64,000 bases of DNA from Conchocele bisecta (lineage: Eukaryota > Mollusca > Bivalvia > Lucinida > Thyasiridae): assembly GCA_029237695.1 (NCBI GenBank), contig CM055279.1:25423919-25487918 (forward strand). The letters are read 5' to 3'. A model generated the notes under the pieces. The model was not told where the DNA came from. It saw nothing but the letters and a program-made list of their open reading frames with translations, and ran no database searches. How positions within the stretch are numbered: the stretch's first letter is position 1; each line of letters starts with the position of its first letter. This document shows positions 1 to 10,196 of this stretch, piece by piece. The translations under genes and the position numbers were made by a program.

Positions 1-293
1 AAATGTGTCAACTGAAAAAAATAATATTTTCGACAGATTATAAAGTATGATCATTGCACATCAAAATATAAATACAGAGAATAAATAGTAAAGTCCGTTA
101 ACATTTTAAGGAAACACGGTTATCGCCCCTAATATCAATGTGGACATTTACGTCTGATATCAAATGCATTATAATGGGGTAACGGTGTATAGTCGTAATT
201 TTTAGAACTGGTAGAATAGTGCCGCAATTATACACTTATTAAAAAAAATCCTATAAAGAACAGTATGTGCATACTGAGTGGGCATGTACCTTT
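1..293. mobile_element. C550 element, truncated by window start
   Basis: This is the right part of a dispersed element of roughly 500 bp, seen also at 8661, 10197, 30831, 37619, 39959, 41315 and 45927. It ends in the terminal inverted repeat word GTGGGCATGTACCTTTAA, which matches the other end AAAGGTACATGCCCACTCAG of sister copies. No coding sequence is present, so it is a non-autonomous DNA element; the superfamily is not identified. Confidence 0.75.
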
Positions 294-387
294 AAATTAG
301 TTATTCCACCCCATTCGGTCTAACTAATCAAATAACGCTGACACAAGCTCGAGAACATGGATAAACGCTGGATCGTCTGTCATCAAA

Positions 388-710
388 CTATGCTCAATAA
401 ATGTAAATCCATCAATTAAAATTTCTAGACGATCCTAACTTTGTGCTTACGAACATTTTAGTCGTAAGAATTTAGTGAAACGGGCCCCTGGGGGCCGTTT
501 CACTAAACTTCGTACGACTAAAATGTTCGTCAGTGCAAACTTATGATAGTGTGTAAATTTTACATTAACAGTGTTTCCTTGTAAACGATTATTGAATTTA
601 CATTTATTGAGCATATGCTCAATAAATGTAAATCCATCAATTTAAATTGTCAGACGATCCTAAATTTGCACTTACGAACATTTTAGAAGAAGTTTAGTGA
701 AACGGGCCCC
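388..710. mobile_element. Pal-A palindromic MITE, one half copy and one full copy head to tail
   Basis: Ends read GGGGGCCGTTTCACTAAAC and GTTTAGTGAAACGGGCCCC. The centre is a palindrome around GAGCATATGCTC, flanked by inverted copies of ATTTACATTTATTGAGCAT. The half copy (388-487) directly abuts the full copy (490-710). There is no open frame of note. Confidence 0.8.
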
Positions 711-716
711 AGATGT

Positions 717-955
717 TTAACCCTTTCAACCCTAAGGAACTGGAATGGACTGTGATATGCTAATGTTCCGACCAATCCAATGGTCACAAAATGATTTTCA
801 GATTCGTCCATTTATGAAAAGGGGGTGTTTTTGTTCTCAAAAATATTAAAATTACTTTCAAAAAGTGCAGATCCTGATGAGACACGAGCCGGCTCATCTG
901 GATCTGCACTTTTTGCATAAACCGATATAGCGGGATTTCGGGTTCAAAGGGTTAA
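717..955. mobile_element. piggyBac-like TTAA-flanked MITE
   Basis: The element is bounded by TTAA on both sides and has terminal repeats CCCTTTCAACCC and GGGTTCAAAGGG. A TTAA target duplication and ends starting with CCC are hallmarks of piggyBac. A second close copy lies at 55847-56093. The interior carries an inverted repeat built on GTGCAGATCCTGATGAG. Confidence 0.7.
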
Positions 956-1149
956 ATAATTCACCGCATTCGCAAACTATCAGTCATATATGACGGAGGA
1001 TACACACCCACTACAACAGCAAAATGCGATCGTTTCATCAAGTTTAATTTGCCCGAAAACATACTCTTCGTATCAGGAAATATATCTCTAAATTGGCAAA
1101 TCACAGAAATAATTGCCCGTACGTCTAATCATAAATCATGAGGTACAAG
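956..1149. other. no feature recognised
   Basis: AT-rich sequence between a TTAA-flanked MITE and an E element. I see no reading frame, repeat match or RNA signature here. Confidence 0.5.
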
Positions 1150-1155
1150 TTGCGG

Positions 1156-1385
1156 ATGTGACCGTATAATGGGGATTATGTTATTGATGACCAGTGTAGT
1201 TCCTGATCAAATAGCACAGTCCCGCAGCCTGATAACGATTTATATTTATTGTTAGAAGCATGGCGGGGGTTTCATTGATGGAATGGCGAACAGTGCAGAT
1301 CCTGATCAGACTGTGCTGATGCACAGTCTGATCTGGATCTACACTGGTCACACAACCCATAAGCCAGATTTCTCCAGTCATGGTC
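1156..1385. mobile_element. E element (short dispersed repeat)
   Basis: The core is the palindromic pair GCAGATCCTGATCAGACTGT and CAGTCTGATCTGGATC, with outer arms ending in CCATAAGCC and CTCCAGTCA. At least ten further copies exist here (for example 5545, 25549, 28105, 38998, 42760, 43435, 58560, 61670). The reading frames across it are shadows of the palindrome. Confidence 0.8.
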
Positions 1386-1475
1386 TAGGGGAGGTCGAGT
1401 CTGGGACGAATCTCCGTGGGCCGACTCCGGATCACATGTCAAGACACACTGGCCTATAGCGACTAAATATAACTG

Positions 1476-2094
1476 TTTATTACACTCTTACAAATGATTA
1501 CCACGGGTTTCGCTGTGAGAGAAAACCGGTAATCAACTCCTTACAAATAATACACCGTGAAGAGAACACCAGTAAGTGCGCGCCTGTTTTCTTGGAAACC
1601 ACGAGCTACCATGCAAAATGTTTAATTTTGATTACAGTCAAAATAAAGTTATTTGAACATTTGGAAACGGTCTCGACTAATCTAGAATGTTAATGTGATT
1701 GAACACATTCCAAACATGCACTCAGATATATCTGGCTCATCGAAACAGCTGAGTAATTTTGATTTCAAAAAGTTTACATGACGTCACATTTGACGTCACA
1801 CAACGTAACGTCAAAACGCGGGAAAACACGTCATTGTATAACTATTCATGCGCACATCACAATTCATTTATCATAATCTCAAAAATAGACTAAATGTGCA
1901 TAAATATCAACAATGGAAGTGTAATAAATAGGATATTCATCGTACATGTTTGAATAGCGGAAATAATACACTCGTGTCCGTCGGCGTCCGTGCAAGCAAC
2001 TCGTTCGCTATGCTCACTCGTTGCTTACGCGGAAGCCGACGCACACTCGTGTATTATTTCCCCCTATTCAAAATGTACAATGGAATATCCTCTA
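1476..2094 (+). mobile_element. Helentron-like foldback element, family beta
   Basis: It starts TTTATTACACTC. An internal inverted copy, GTGTAATAAATA, lies immediately before a long foldback (about 1915-2094) with arms around AATACACTCGTG and CACGAGTGTATT. The 3' end is ATCCTCTA. A second full copy at 10571-11176 shares the flanks and interior, which fixes the boundaries. It is non-coding. The Helentron assignment rests on architecture only. Confidence 0.6.
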
Positions 2095-2224
2095 TCTGTT
2101 TCGCGTAAATGTGACCACGTCTCGTGATTACACGTATTTAAACAATGCAAAGACGATATGTTTTCACTACTGTTAACTTTTAGCTAAAAGCTCGAATGAG
2201 CCTGGTTTTATCCGAGACATAGAG

Positions 2225-2450
2225 AACTTCAAATCCTTGTTGTTAAACGTTAGCTGTTGTTTTCTTAGTTAGATCATTTCCAAACTATCTAGCCAGGCTT
2301 TGGAGATAATTTCCTCTTTTATCCCCCCTTTTCGACTCCTCCTGCAGCTTCTTTCCCCCAGTTAAAATCCCATTGTGGACTAATTTTTTCTTTATAACAC
2401 AAAATTAATAGTTTACGAAATGAAAAGAAATCCCATTCTTAAAATTTACT
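2225..2450. mobile_element. O element, left fragment interrupted by foldback insertion
   Basis: This matches, in reverse, the long inverted-repeat element at 30117-30704 (words such as TTCTTAGTTAGATCAT and the AAAGAAATCCCATTCTTAAA region). It is cut at 2450 by a Helentron-like element and resumes at 2889. Confidence 0.55.
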
Positions 2451-2888
2451 TTTATCCCGTCAACACAGTGCGTATGTGCCGTGAAACACGGTGCCGTGAA
2501 ACATTTTTGATATCCAGTCAATACTATTTTTGCATTTTACAGCCATTTGTAGGTGTTGAAGGGATAAATAGAATATTAGGTTAGTGCCGTGAATGGGAAA
2601 AAATATCTGGCGCGGCACGGAAACGGGATGTGCTCGGCAGAGCCTCGCCCATCCCGTTTCCTGAGCCTTGCCAGATATGTTTCCCCATTCACGGCACTAA
2701 CCTACTATTCTCTATCTATTTTCCTTATTTCTGAACCAAAGTATATGTTGTGACCACTCATTTGAACCGTCTCGGCCAGACGGTTCAAATGAGTGGTCAC
2801 AACATATACTTCTGATGACAAATAAAGAAATTATTCAGCCTTGCCGGATATTTTTTCCCATTCACGGCACTAACCTACTATTCACTAT
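2451..2888 (+). mobile_element. Helentron-like foldback element, family alpha (composite, 438 bp)
   Basis: It begins TTTATCCCGTCAACAC. The inverted copy of this end recurs internally (here GTTGAAGGGATAAATA), directly before a foldback whose arms contain GGTTAGTGCCGTGAATGG. A second hairpin (AAGTATATGTTGTGACC arms) and a repeated right half-arm follow, and the 3' end is CTATTCACTA. Near-identical copies lie at 12060, 21553 and 23431. It sits inside an O element between two T residues. It has no coding capacity. Confidence 0.7.
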
Positions 2889-2975
2889 AACTGTAATAGT
2901 ATCGAAAATGTAGTGTGCTTGCATTTCGTATACAGACGTGAATTTTGGACATGTTCCGTGAAACAGACAGTAGGG
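2889..2975. mobile_element. O element, right fragment after the alpha insertion
   Basis: Continues the O element, ending near CCGTGAAACAGAC, which corresponds to the terminal GCTTTCGTGAAACAGAC of the intact O copy at 30117-30704. Confidence 0.55.
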
Positions 2976-3065
2976 AAATGTCGCTCTGTTGTTCTTTCGC
3001 TGCGTGGAAACGAACATTAAGAACCATACAATGGTTCCCTTCATGTGAACGACAGGTACAACTAT
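2976..3065. repeat. degenerate tandem array, left part
   Basis: Contains words like TTTCGCTGCGTGGAAACGAA and ACATTAAGAACC that recur repeatedly at 3397-3790. The array was split by the element at 3066-3396. Confidence 0.4.
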
Positions 3066-3396
3066 TTTAGCCCGTCAACACAGTGCGTATGTGCCGTGCA
3101 ACACGGTGCCGTGAAACATTATTGATATCCGGTTAATACGACCTAATCACTGCGTATGGATATGGGCGGTTGTCATACTAGTCGATACTCATATGTTGAA
3201 GATGTGGCTGGGGTTATTTTTTTGCATTTTAAAGCTGCTTGTAGTGTTGATAAATAGAAAAGTAGGTTAGTGCCGTGAATGGGAAAACAATTATCTGGCG
3301 CGGCACGGAAACGGGATGGGCTCGGCAGAGCCTCATCCATCCCGTTTCCTAAGCCTTGCCAGATTTTCATTCACGGCACTAACCCACTATTCTCTA
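3066..3396 (+). mobile_element. Helentron-like foldback element, alpha variant without the second hairpin
   Basis: Starts TTTAGCCCGTCAACAC, has a longer spacer than the 438-bp form, then the GTTAGTGCCGTGAATGG foldback, and ends TATTCTCTA. The flanks read ACTAT on the left and TAAGAAC on the right, so insertion is between two T residues. Confidence 0.65.
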
Positions 3397-3790
3397 TAAG
3401 AACAAATATTAAGAATCTGAAAATCCGTTCATTCGCTTCTACGCGGCAAACGGATGAAGGTTAAGAACCTTAAATATCGTTCCTCGTTTTAAGTGGCGTA
3501 CATACCTTAGATGTTGGTCCTTTGTGTCTATATAAGCGGAATTGCAGCGAATTCGTTCCTCAATTTAGTTTCTACGACGAAACGAAACGAAATGTAAGAA
3601 CCTTGAATTTCGTTCATTTGTTTCTGCGGCGTAGATGCGAAATTTCAAAGCAACTTTTAAAAAGTGAAGTCCTTAACATTCTTTCCATCGGTTCTACGGC
3701 CGTCTCTGTGCGCCATAGAAATTAATGGACAAGGTTATGAACGTTAGTCTTTACGCGTAGAAAGAAACAAAGAGACGAAATGTGCCGAAA
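3397..3790. repeat. degenerate tandem array, right part
   Basis: Diverged units combining words such as TTAAGAACC, TCGTTCATTTGTTTC and TTCTACGGC recur about every 70-100 bp. The reading frames here (for example 3522-3725) run through this array and are not supported as genes. Confidence 0.4.
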
Positions 3791-3834
3791 TAGCAAGTAG
3801 CTAGAGTACCGAATTACGAACATGTAAATCTGAA

Positions 3835-3872
3835 AAACTCCCGTATCCTCCGTACGGACGATACGGGAGTTT
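3835..3872. terminator. inverted repeat just beyond the NHL-like stop codon
   Basis: Perfect 13-bp arms AAACTCCCGTATC and GATACGGGAGTTT enclose a 12-nt loop that is itself palindromic (TCCGTACGGA). It begins 8 bp downstream of the minus-strand stop at 3881. In RNA it would form a stable 3'UTR hairpin. A role in 3'-end formation is only inferred from position. Confidence 0.35.
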
Positions 3873-3880
3873 CTGCAGAG

Positions 3881-4261
3881 TTACGTGTCCGTAACCACCA
3901 TAGTACCCACCACAATATCTTTCTCTTCCACGCCTAGATGCACAATCTTCCGTAAACTTGGCAACGTCACATAAACGTCACTTCCTTCCAAGTCTGTCGA
4001 GTGAATACACAAATCAAACGGCTTGGCGGGAAACTTCAAGTGATTCAAGTACTGGAATTTCTCGCTGAACAGTTTCACGTTGCAGTTATTCTGGTCACAG
4101 AGTAGCAGATTTCCGTTAGGTAGGAATTCCGCGCCACGTATTCGGCACTCGCTCTCATCGTTACGGTACAGTTTGACGTTGTATACCCCGCCGTAGGCGG
4201 CACGTTTGAAGTTCATATTGATCGTGCTGCACGGGGTGCCCAGGCGACGCAGCTCGTCATC
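3881..4261 (-). CDS. NHL/TRIM-like beta-propeller protein, downstream exon
   Basis: This exon opens after a CTACAG acceptor at 4262-4267 with GAT GAC GAG in phase 0 and gives 126 codons to TAA at 3881. The translation has the rhythm of NHL-repeat blades found in TRIM2/3/56/71-like proteins, which are expanded in molluscs. The run EFLPNGNLLLCDQNN is followed by KLFSEKFQYL, then KPFDLCIHS, then DVYVTLPSLRKI (conserved hydrophobic strands with a D-x-N turn). Only about two blades fit, fewer than a full propeller, so further exons may follow. A weak donor (GACAC then GTAACT) overlaps the stop codon, and which is used cannot be decided here. Such proteins bind RNA or protein partners through the propeller; no RING or B-box is visible in this window. 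Confidence 0.6.
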   Translation of the reverse strand, partial: DDELRRLGTPCSTINMNFKRAAYGGVYNVKLYRNDESECRIRGAEFLPNGNLLLCDQNNCNVKLFSEKFQYLNHLKFPAKPFDLCIHSTDLEGSDVYVTLPSLRKIVHLGVEEKDIVVGTMVVTDT

Positions 4262-5350
4262 CTGTAGGTGATATGATATAAATAAAATAATATTTAGTTT
4301 GTTTGTTATAGACGAAACATCTTGTTTTCTAATCGTGTTTCAAACTGTATGTATATCACTTATCTTATCTATCTGGACATAAATAGTGTTTATACTAAAT
4401 GACATATTAAATTATTTGTATAATCATATTAGTGATGCTATTGAAAGAAAGCAAACCGATGTCTGAGTGTCCGAAACAGGATATATAACTAAATGAAATA
4501 GAATGGCTGGAACTTCGAGACGTTTTTGTAATTATTGACTGCTGTTGTTGTTGCTACTGCTGCCCACTCTCCTCCTCCTACTACTACTACGTCTGCTATT
4601 ACTGATGCCGCTGCCACTACTACTGCTGCTGGCGGAGGATAATATAGTCCTTTGAAATAACAATAATAATAACAAAAAGAAATGGAGTACTAATTATATA
4701 TATATAATTGAGCCGTGACACACAAAATGTACCTTCAAATCCTCTGAAACTGCAAGCGAACAGCATAGGCCTGCATGGATGCGTGCATGCTGGTCTGGGA
4801 CATATTTCGGATGCGATGGATGCTATGGCTCATTTACTCTATATGTGGTACGACCATGCCTTTTCGACGCATACAACATTGTGTGCTACATGTACATGTA
4901 TATGCGGTGCGCGCTGCCCCCTTACAATTGTATTCTCGTTTGTATATGACATGTACATCAGTGAATCAAGCAATCATCAATCAGTTGATTCATTCAACCG
5001 ACCAATCACTGAATCAGACACAGAATAGTAAGCAGACATAACGAAATACAGTGGACTTCATTCAAAAGTGACAAACTTAACCCCGGCTTCTATTGGTTCA
5101 ACAGGCATTCGGCGTGTTTCGGCTTTATTCGGTATTACTATATATGAACAAGTATAAATAACAAAGCAAATGGCGTTATGTCAATCTGAAGGGAAGTAAT
5201 CAAGTATTTTGTTTCGGCTTATATTTAAGGGTGGGAATTGGCTCGTACACCTTCCATACCCGGTAAACAAGTATTACCGCGCTGTTCATATATAGCAGTA
5301 CTGACGAAAGCCGAAACACGCCGAATGCCTATGTATTCCCGCGTACTTAC
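4262..5350. other. intron of the NHL-like gene
   Basis: Bounded on the minus strand by GTAAGT (5350-5345) and CTACAG (4267-4262). It holds a triplet-rich stretch of CTACTACTAC and CTGCTG type (about 4540-4640), an AT dinucleotide run near 4696, and a MITE at 5103-5330. Plus-strand frames at 4708-5041 overlap each other in two frames and show no family features. Confidence 0.55.
5103..5330. mobile_element. palindromic MITE with AGGCATTCGGCGTG arms
   Basis: Inverted arms of 24 bp lie at 5103-5126 and 5307-5330 (AGGCATTCGGCGTGTTTCGG on the left). A related pair lies at 22210-22333. The right arm ends about 15 bp from the splice donor of the NHL-like gene. Confidence 0.65.
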
Positions 5351-5509
5351 AATATTCGGGTTTTCTCCGGTATCATCGTCATTCAAATCGTCGGCTCCAC
5401 CGTCCGATTTCCCGTCCAGGTTACTCTTCTCCGGCAAATTCTGGCGGCCCGTCGGCTCCCGGAACGTCTGCAGTTTCGTGTCTTTGGGCTTAGATGGTGT
5501 CGACCCCAT
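5351..5509 (-). CDS. NHL/TRIM-like gene, upstream exon (acidic, polar segment)
   Basis: ATG at 5509 opens a 53-codon frame that ends at a strong GTAAGT donor (5350-5345) in phase 0, matching the phase of the exon at 3881-4261. The peptide starts MGSTPSKPKD and is rich in D, E, K, G and N, ending DDTGENPNI, so it looks like a disordered linker. MGxxxSK at a true N-terminus would fit an N-myristoylation signal. However, a TTGTAG acceptor with a pyrimidine-rich tract lies 7-12 bp upstream of the ATG, so this may be an internal exon and the real start (perhaps RING/B-box/coiled-coil exons) may lie outside what I can recognise. A MITE sits in the intron next to the donor. Confidence 0.5.
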
Positions 5510-5544
5510 AGCTACCTACAATGTATACCAGAAAAAGAAGCATG

Positions 5545-5957
5545 TAAGGAATGAGGCTTATGGGTGACCAGTGTGTTTCATCAAAATTGCTAAGCATACT
5601 TATCTAGCTAAGTATACGTTGAGGGAGTAATCACTTATTTGTTCCGAAATGCATTATTTCACATAGACTGCATATATTTGATGATTAAAAGTATGCAGAC
5701 TTATTATACTGAATGTATTACATTATGACAGCCGAAATGGCTGTGATAATGTAATAAATTCAGTATAATAAAAATTAATATTTATCCTTAAATGGAAAAT
5801 TTCTCCCACAAAGTGTACTTTGAAACTTTGGTGAAAAAGACTACAGATGGAATGGCGAACAGTGAAGATCCTGATCAGACTGTGCGGATGCACAGGCTGA
5901 TCTGGATCTACACTGGTCGCAAACCCCATAAGCCCAATATCTCCAGTCACAGCCGCG
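5545..5957. mobile_element. E element interrupted by a Pal-B MITE
   Basis: Left E sequence (GGCTTATGGGTGACCAGTGT) stops at about 5572 and resumes at about 5848 with GATGGAATGGCGAACAGTG. Between them is a Pal-B element with arms around AAGTATACTT and a central hairpin AGCCGAAATGGCTGTGATAA. Pal-B therefore inserted after E. Confidence 0.7.
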
Positions 5958-6174
5958 TGATATATATGCTGCTGTCAATTTGTTTATATCAAAATACTTT
6001 AATATTGTGCTCGATATCAAGCAGCTTGGTTGTTTTAGCCTTTGCTGTGCTACGGCTCAGTAATGCTCAGGCAATCAAATTGCTTGATTGCGAGTTGGCA
6101 TTCCTAACAGATGTTCAGACACGTTGATAATCTGTGCACGATTAACGCAGGCGGTTGTGTCGTTACGTCCGTTC
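5958..6174. other. no feature recognised
   Basis: The plus-strand frame crossing this stretch begins inside the E/Pal-B repeat and has no family signature. Confidence 0.4.
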
Positions 6175-6179
6175 AACTA

Positions 6180-6530
6180 CAGTTACTGTCTGTTTCACGA
6201 AAGCTGCCCAAATTTTACGGCCATATAAACAATTCAAAAACAACAATTTTTTCGATAATATTAAATTAAATGAAAATTTAAGAACGAGACTTCTTTCTAT
6301 TTCGTGAAATTTTGTCAAATATTGATTTTATTGCGAAAAAAATAATTCCCCATGTTAAATCCCCATATACATCCTCACACAGAGTGAATATGTCTATGGG
6401 GATTTAACATAGGTACATTTTTATAATTTCAGAAATACTGGACCGATTTTCAAAATTTGTCTTTCGTTTTCTTAGTCAGATCATTTCCAAGCTATCTAGC
6501 CATGTTTCTGAGTCAATTTCCAAATGTTTT
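6180..6530. mobile_element. O element, partial
   Basis: Shares TCTGTTTCACGAAAGCTGCC, the ATATAAACAATTC region and a central CCCATGTTAAATCCCC inverted pair with the intact O element at 30117-30704. The right terminal part is missing and is replaced by the CCTAATTAGG repeat. Confidence 0.65.
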
Positions 6531-6531
6531 C

Positions 6532-6830
6532 GTTAGTCCTAATTAGGAGATACTAAATAACTCCTAATTAGGGTATATGAAGTCCTAATTCGGAAATAAT
6601 ATGTCCTAACAAGGAGATAGTAGGTCCTAATTAGGATATAATAAGTCCTAATTATGAAATGATAGGTCATAATTAGGAGATACTAAGTCCTAATTAGGAT
6701 ATACTACTTGTAACAAATATCTATGATATATTATTTCCTAATTAGGAGTTACGATCTCCTAATTAGGATTTAGTATCTCCTAATTAGGAGATAACCTTAT
6801 TTTAACATTGGCATCAGGACGCTTCCATAC
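6532..6830. repeat. CCTAATTAGG palindromic repeat element (type K)
   Basis: About 20 copies of the 10-bp palindrome CCTAATTAGG or close variants, separated by AGATACTAAGT-like spacers. It ends in a tail with GGCATCAGGACGCTTCCAT. A related element with both tails lies at 24947-25215. The array is self-complementary throughout. Confidence 0.7.
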
Positions 6831-6902
6831 TATATGTACATGAACTCGGTTTCAATTGTATTCCTTGTTGCGTGTCCTTTATCACAAACTACATACATAT
6901 CT

Positions 6903-7434
6903 GGGGGCCGTTTCACTAAACGTCATACGACTAAAATATTCGTAAGTGCAAAATTATGATAGTCTGTAAATTTAACATCTGCAATATTTTCTTGTAAACA
7001 ATTGTTGTATTTACATTTATTGAGCATAGGCTGCATGATATAAATGTAAATCCATCAATTGAAATGTTCAGACGATCCGAAATTTCCACTTGCGAACATG
7101 TTAGTCGTACGAAGTTTAGTGAAATCACCCCCTCAGTATTACTGACCTGAGGGTCGTTTCACTAAACTTCTTCCGACTAAAATATTCGTGAGTGCAAAAT
7201 TATTAAAGTCTGTGAATTTCACATTAACACTTTTTTCCTTTGAAAAATGATTGGATTTACATTTATTGATCATAGGCTGCATATGCAGCCTATGCTCAAT
7301 AAATGTAAATCCATCAATTGAAATTTCCAGACGATCCTAAATGTTCACTTACGAACATTTCAGTCGTACGAAGTTTAGTGAAACGGGCCCCAGATGGTCA
7401 GTAATACTCAGGGGGTCGTTTCACTAAACTTCGT
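6903..7434. mobile_element. two Pal-A MITEs plus a fragment
   Basis: Full copies at 6903-7131 and 7148-7391, with a third start (GGGGGTCGTTTCACTAAAC) at about 7411-7434. Central palindromes carry GCATAGGCTGCATATGCAGC. Short inverted spacers containing CAGTAATAC separate the copies. Confidence 0.75.
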
Positions 7435-7475
7435 GAATGTTCAACTATACATGTTATAATTAATTCACACGTTTA

Positions 7476-7530
7476 ATCAAACAATGGATAAATCACGTGA
7501 AAAGTTTTTTATCCATTGTTTGATTAATAT
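7476..7530. repeat. short inverted repeat
   Basis: Arms ATCAAACAATGGATAAA and TTTATCCATTGTTTGAT around a short loop containing CACGTG-like sequence. Confidence 0.5.
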
Positions 7531-7534
7531 TCCA

Positions 7535-8175
7535 CCAAACATTTACTTACACTTTCTAGAATATATAGTGTGAATTCAACATATATGAAATTTTGTCCAT
7601 TCAAACCAGGTTTACCGTATATCCACAGTCAACGGGTACAGCATAGAAACCGTTATTCTAGCGACAAACAAAACATAAACACATTTCATTCGAACAAATC
7701 CAAATTTGATCGTCTCTGCCAACTTTCGACGTCATTTTCCACAGATATACATGTCCTATATCTATATAAAATTATGAAAAATCACACTGTCAATTGACAA
7801 TCACATTTCGCCGCCATGCGACAAGGGAGATAACCCCGAGTGACAATTACATAGTCACTCTATTGTTTCGGACCATTTACTCCATTGTGTGTGACAGTCC
7901 GCACCGCCGATTTCATTATAATATTGTATAACCCTTTCAATGCTGAAGTTATTTTTGTTCGTCGTCTGTTTATATATTTTATATTTTCATATTTTTTTCA
8001 GCAAAAACATGTTTTGAAGCACTTAGAATCATTTCCATTAGGCATGATTTAAAGTGCTCTCATACGATGTTTTAGTTGAGAACAAAGACGAAATATACAA
8101 CAATAGCAGAGGGCCATTTTAATTTCCTGTTTACCAATAGATACTGTCGAGTAACCGTCATATTTAATTTGAACA
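7535..8175. other. mostly unassigned AT-rich sequence with degenerate MITE remnants
   Basis: Around 7700-7830 are H-like words (TTTCGACGTCATTTTCC). From about 7929 are words of the TTAA family (AACCCTTTCAATGCTGAAG, CGTCGTCTG). No gene can be supported. Confidence 0.35.
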
Positions 8176-8397
8176 TGGGGGCCGTTTCACTAAACTTCGT
8201 TGGACTAAAAAGTTCGTAAATGCAAATTTTGGATCGTCTGGAAATTTAAATTGATGGATATGCAGCCTATGCTCAATAAATGTAAATCCAATAACTGTTT
8301 ACAACAAAACATTGTTAATGTGAAATTTACAGACTATCATAAGTTTGCACTTATGAACATTTTAGTCATACGAAGTTTAGTGAAACGGCCCCCCTGG
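8176..8397. mobile_element. Pal-A MITE, internally shortened
   Basis: Ends GGGGGCCGTTTCACTAAAC and GTTTAGTGAAACGGCCCCC. The centre has only one copy of GCAGCCTATGCTCAATAAA, so the central palindrome was partly lost. Confidence 0.75.
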
Positions 8398-8660
8398 GAT
8401 CTACAATTACCCCCGTGTTCTATCGACATATGTCGCAGATGTGTACTTTTATTAAATACAACGTAGTTCCATCTCAAGGATGAGCTCTGGCCATTTTGAA
8501 ATCAATATCGGCAATATGTGGCGATGCGATAAGTGAGGTGAGGTGATGCCAGCTTTAGTAATATTTTTTCTTTTGACGAGAATGGGTAACCGTCGTGCAC
8601 TGGCGTAGTACTATTGCATTGCTGCTCCGCTTAAACTTCGCCAATAAGAGTTGGCAAATT

Positions 8661-9149
8661 AAAGGTGCATGCCCACTCAGTAGGCACAAACTGTTCTTTA
8701 TATCAGAGACATCATCTGAGACATTTTCTGGCAAAATAAACATTCACTCACCATTACACCACGTATTGATTAGCATTATTATACATTTTGCATCATACTT
8801 AAATTTCCACACTGATACCAGGGGCGATAAGCGTGTTTCATTAAAATGTTATCTGTATTTATTTTGTTATGTGCAATGGTCATACTTTATAATCTGTCGA
8901 AAATATTATTATGTTCAGGTGACGCATATAATTAGTATAAATAATTAAAACGTATCATGCCTCATTTGCATATGAAAAAATCTGATACCACCGCGAGTCA
9001 CAATCAGTAAAATAAATATTACTAAATGATTATATCTGTATAGCGGGAATTTGTAATTTTTAGAACTGGTGGAATAGTGACACAAGTAGACAATTATTTA
9101 ATTCCTATAAAGAGCAGTTTGTGCCTCCTGAGTGGGCATGTACCTTTAA
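8661..9149. mobile_element. C550 element, near complete
   Basis: Runs from AAAGGTGCATGCCCACTCAG to GAGTGGGCATGTACCTTTAA. Internal landmarks include ACATCATCTGAGACATTTTC, GGGGCGATAA, TTTGCATATGAAAA and CGCGAGTCAC, all shared with the other copies. It has no protein-coding content. Confidence 0.75.
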
Positions 9150-9203
9150 CAAGTGTGACGTAATAGCATGACACTGCATGGGAACAATCTTGAATTGCGA
9201 ATC

Positions 9204-9621
9204 CAAGGTGTATGATCACGTGGTACTAACAACAACAACAAGTACTGAATCTTCCAGAATCCATCTGATTCAAAGTACGTATTGTTCTATATTGTGCTTA
9301 TTACGTAACGGATGTTGATGAAATATGGCGCATCAAACGCCTCTTGTTGAGCTGCATTTGGTGGTCTCTGTATTTTCGCAGAAACTTGTGTCGTTTTTGC
9401 GAAGAATCCATTTCCGTGTCTACCGACACGGAAATCGATTCTTCGCAAAAACAACTTAGGTCTGCGCCGAACTCCCTGGACCACGAAATGCAGCTCATGA
9501 AGACGCGTTTACTGCGCCATATTTCATCAAAATCCGTTGCATATTAAGGAAAATATCAAATAATACTTACTTTGGAGTGGGCGACGTTGTTATTGTTATA
9601 ACCACGTGATCATGCACCTTG
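9204..9621. mobile_element. D element (CAAGGTG...CACCTTG inverted-repeat MITE)
   Basis: Terminal inverted repeats CAAGGTGTATGATCACGTGG and CCACGTGATCATGCACCTTG. Inner inverted words include GCGCATCAAACGC and an ATTTCCGTGTCTACCGACAC hairpin at the centre. Other copies lie at 15550, 24053, 31499, 60382 and 60748, with halves at 21300, 22014 and 29947. Overlapping frames on both strands arise from the palindrome. Confidence 0.8.
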
Positions 9622-10196
9622 ACTATGCTAGAATCAATACAATGCTCTCCCAATGTGTACTATTGACCATGTTGACCGTGGGAATTCCCGTGCGTGGCCG
9701 ACTGACTGACCTGCAATAGGTAATATCATCGTCCAATTTTCATACAACAAAATGTTATGATTAAATAGGATGCATGGTGGCGAGAACATGTAAGTTTCAG
9801 ATGGCAGGCAACGGATTTGACGTCATATATTCCCGAGAGGCCAACTATTATCAAAATCGGCGGAGCGGTTCATTAGTTCAGCCACGGAGTTTACCACCAG
9901 CTGGAGTCTGAATTTAAATGCCGTAAAACACAGGAAAGTGCATTTCGAAGAGCTCGAAAATAGGACAACCCCCTAGTTGCGAACGGTAACTCTTGAAATT
10001 ACGAGAGTAGATTGCAAGAGTTACCTTCGCAACTAAGCAACCCCCCTTCCCCCCCCCACCCCTTCCCCGTTCCCCAAATGCTGGATCCGTCCCTGCTGTA
10101 TACACAATGTCGGGCAATATACATAATATAGGCTATATTGTAGGTGGCGCAATCCGCTTATATGACACGATAATACAGAGGTTTATTTAGATTATT
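9622..10196. other. unassigned sequence with one short inverted repeat
   Basis: An inverted pair TAGTTGCGAACGGTAACTCT and AGAGTTACCTTCGCAACTA lies at about 9974-10036 (related sequence at 35600-35640). A C-rich run follows at 10041-10075. No gene is recognised. Confidence 0.4.

Noticed and set aside
6180..6530. Helentron architecture for the O element
   Set aside because: O has ordinary long terminal inverted repeats at 30117-30704 and no internal ATAAATA joint or CTCTA end.
9287..9547. Three overlapping 65-67-codon frames
   Set aside because: They lie inside the palindromic D element, and the same peptides recur at every D copy.
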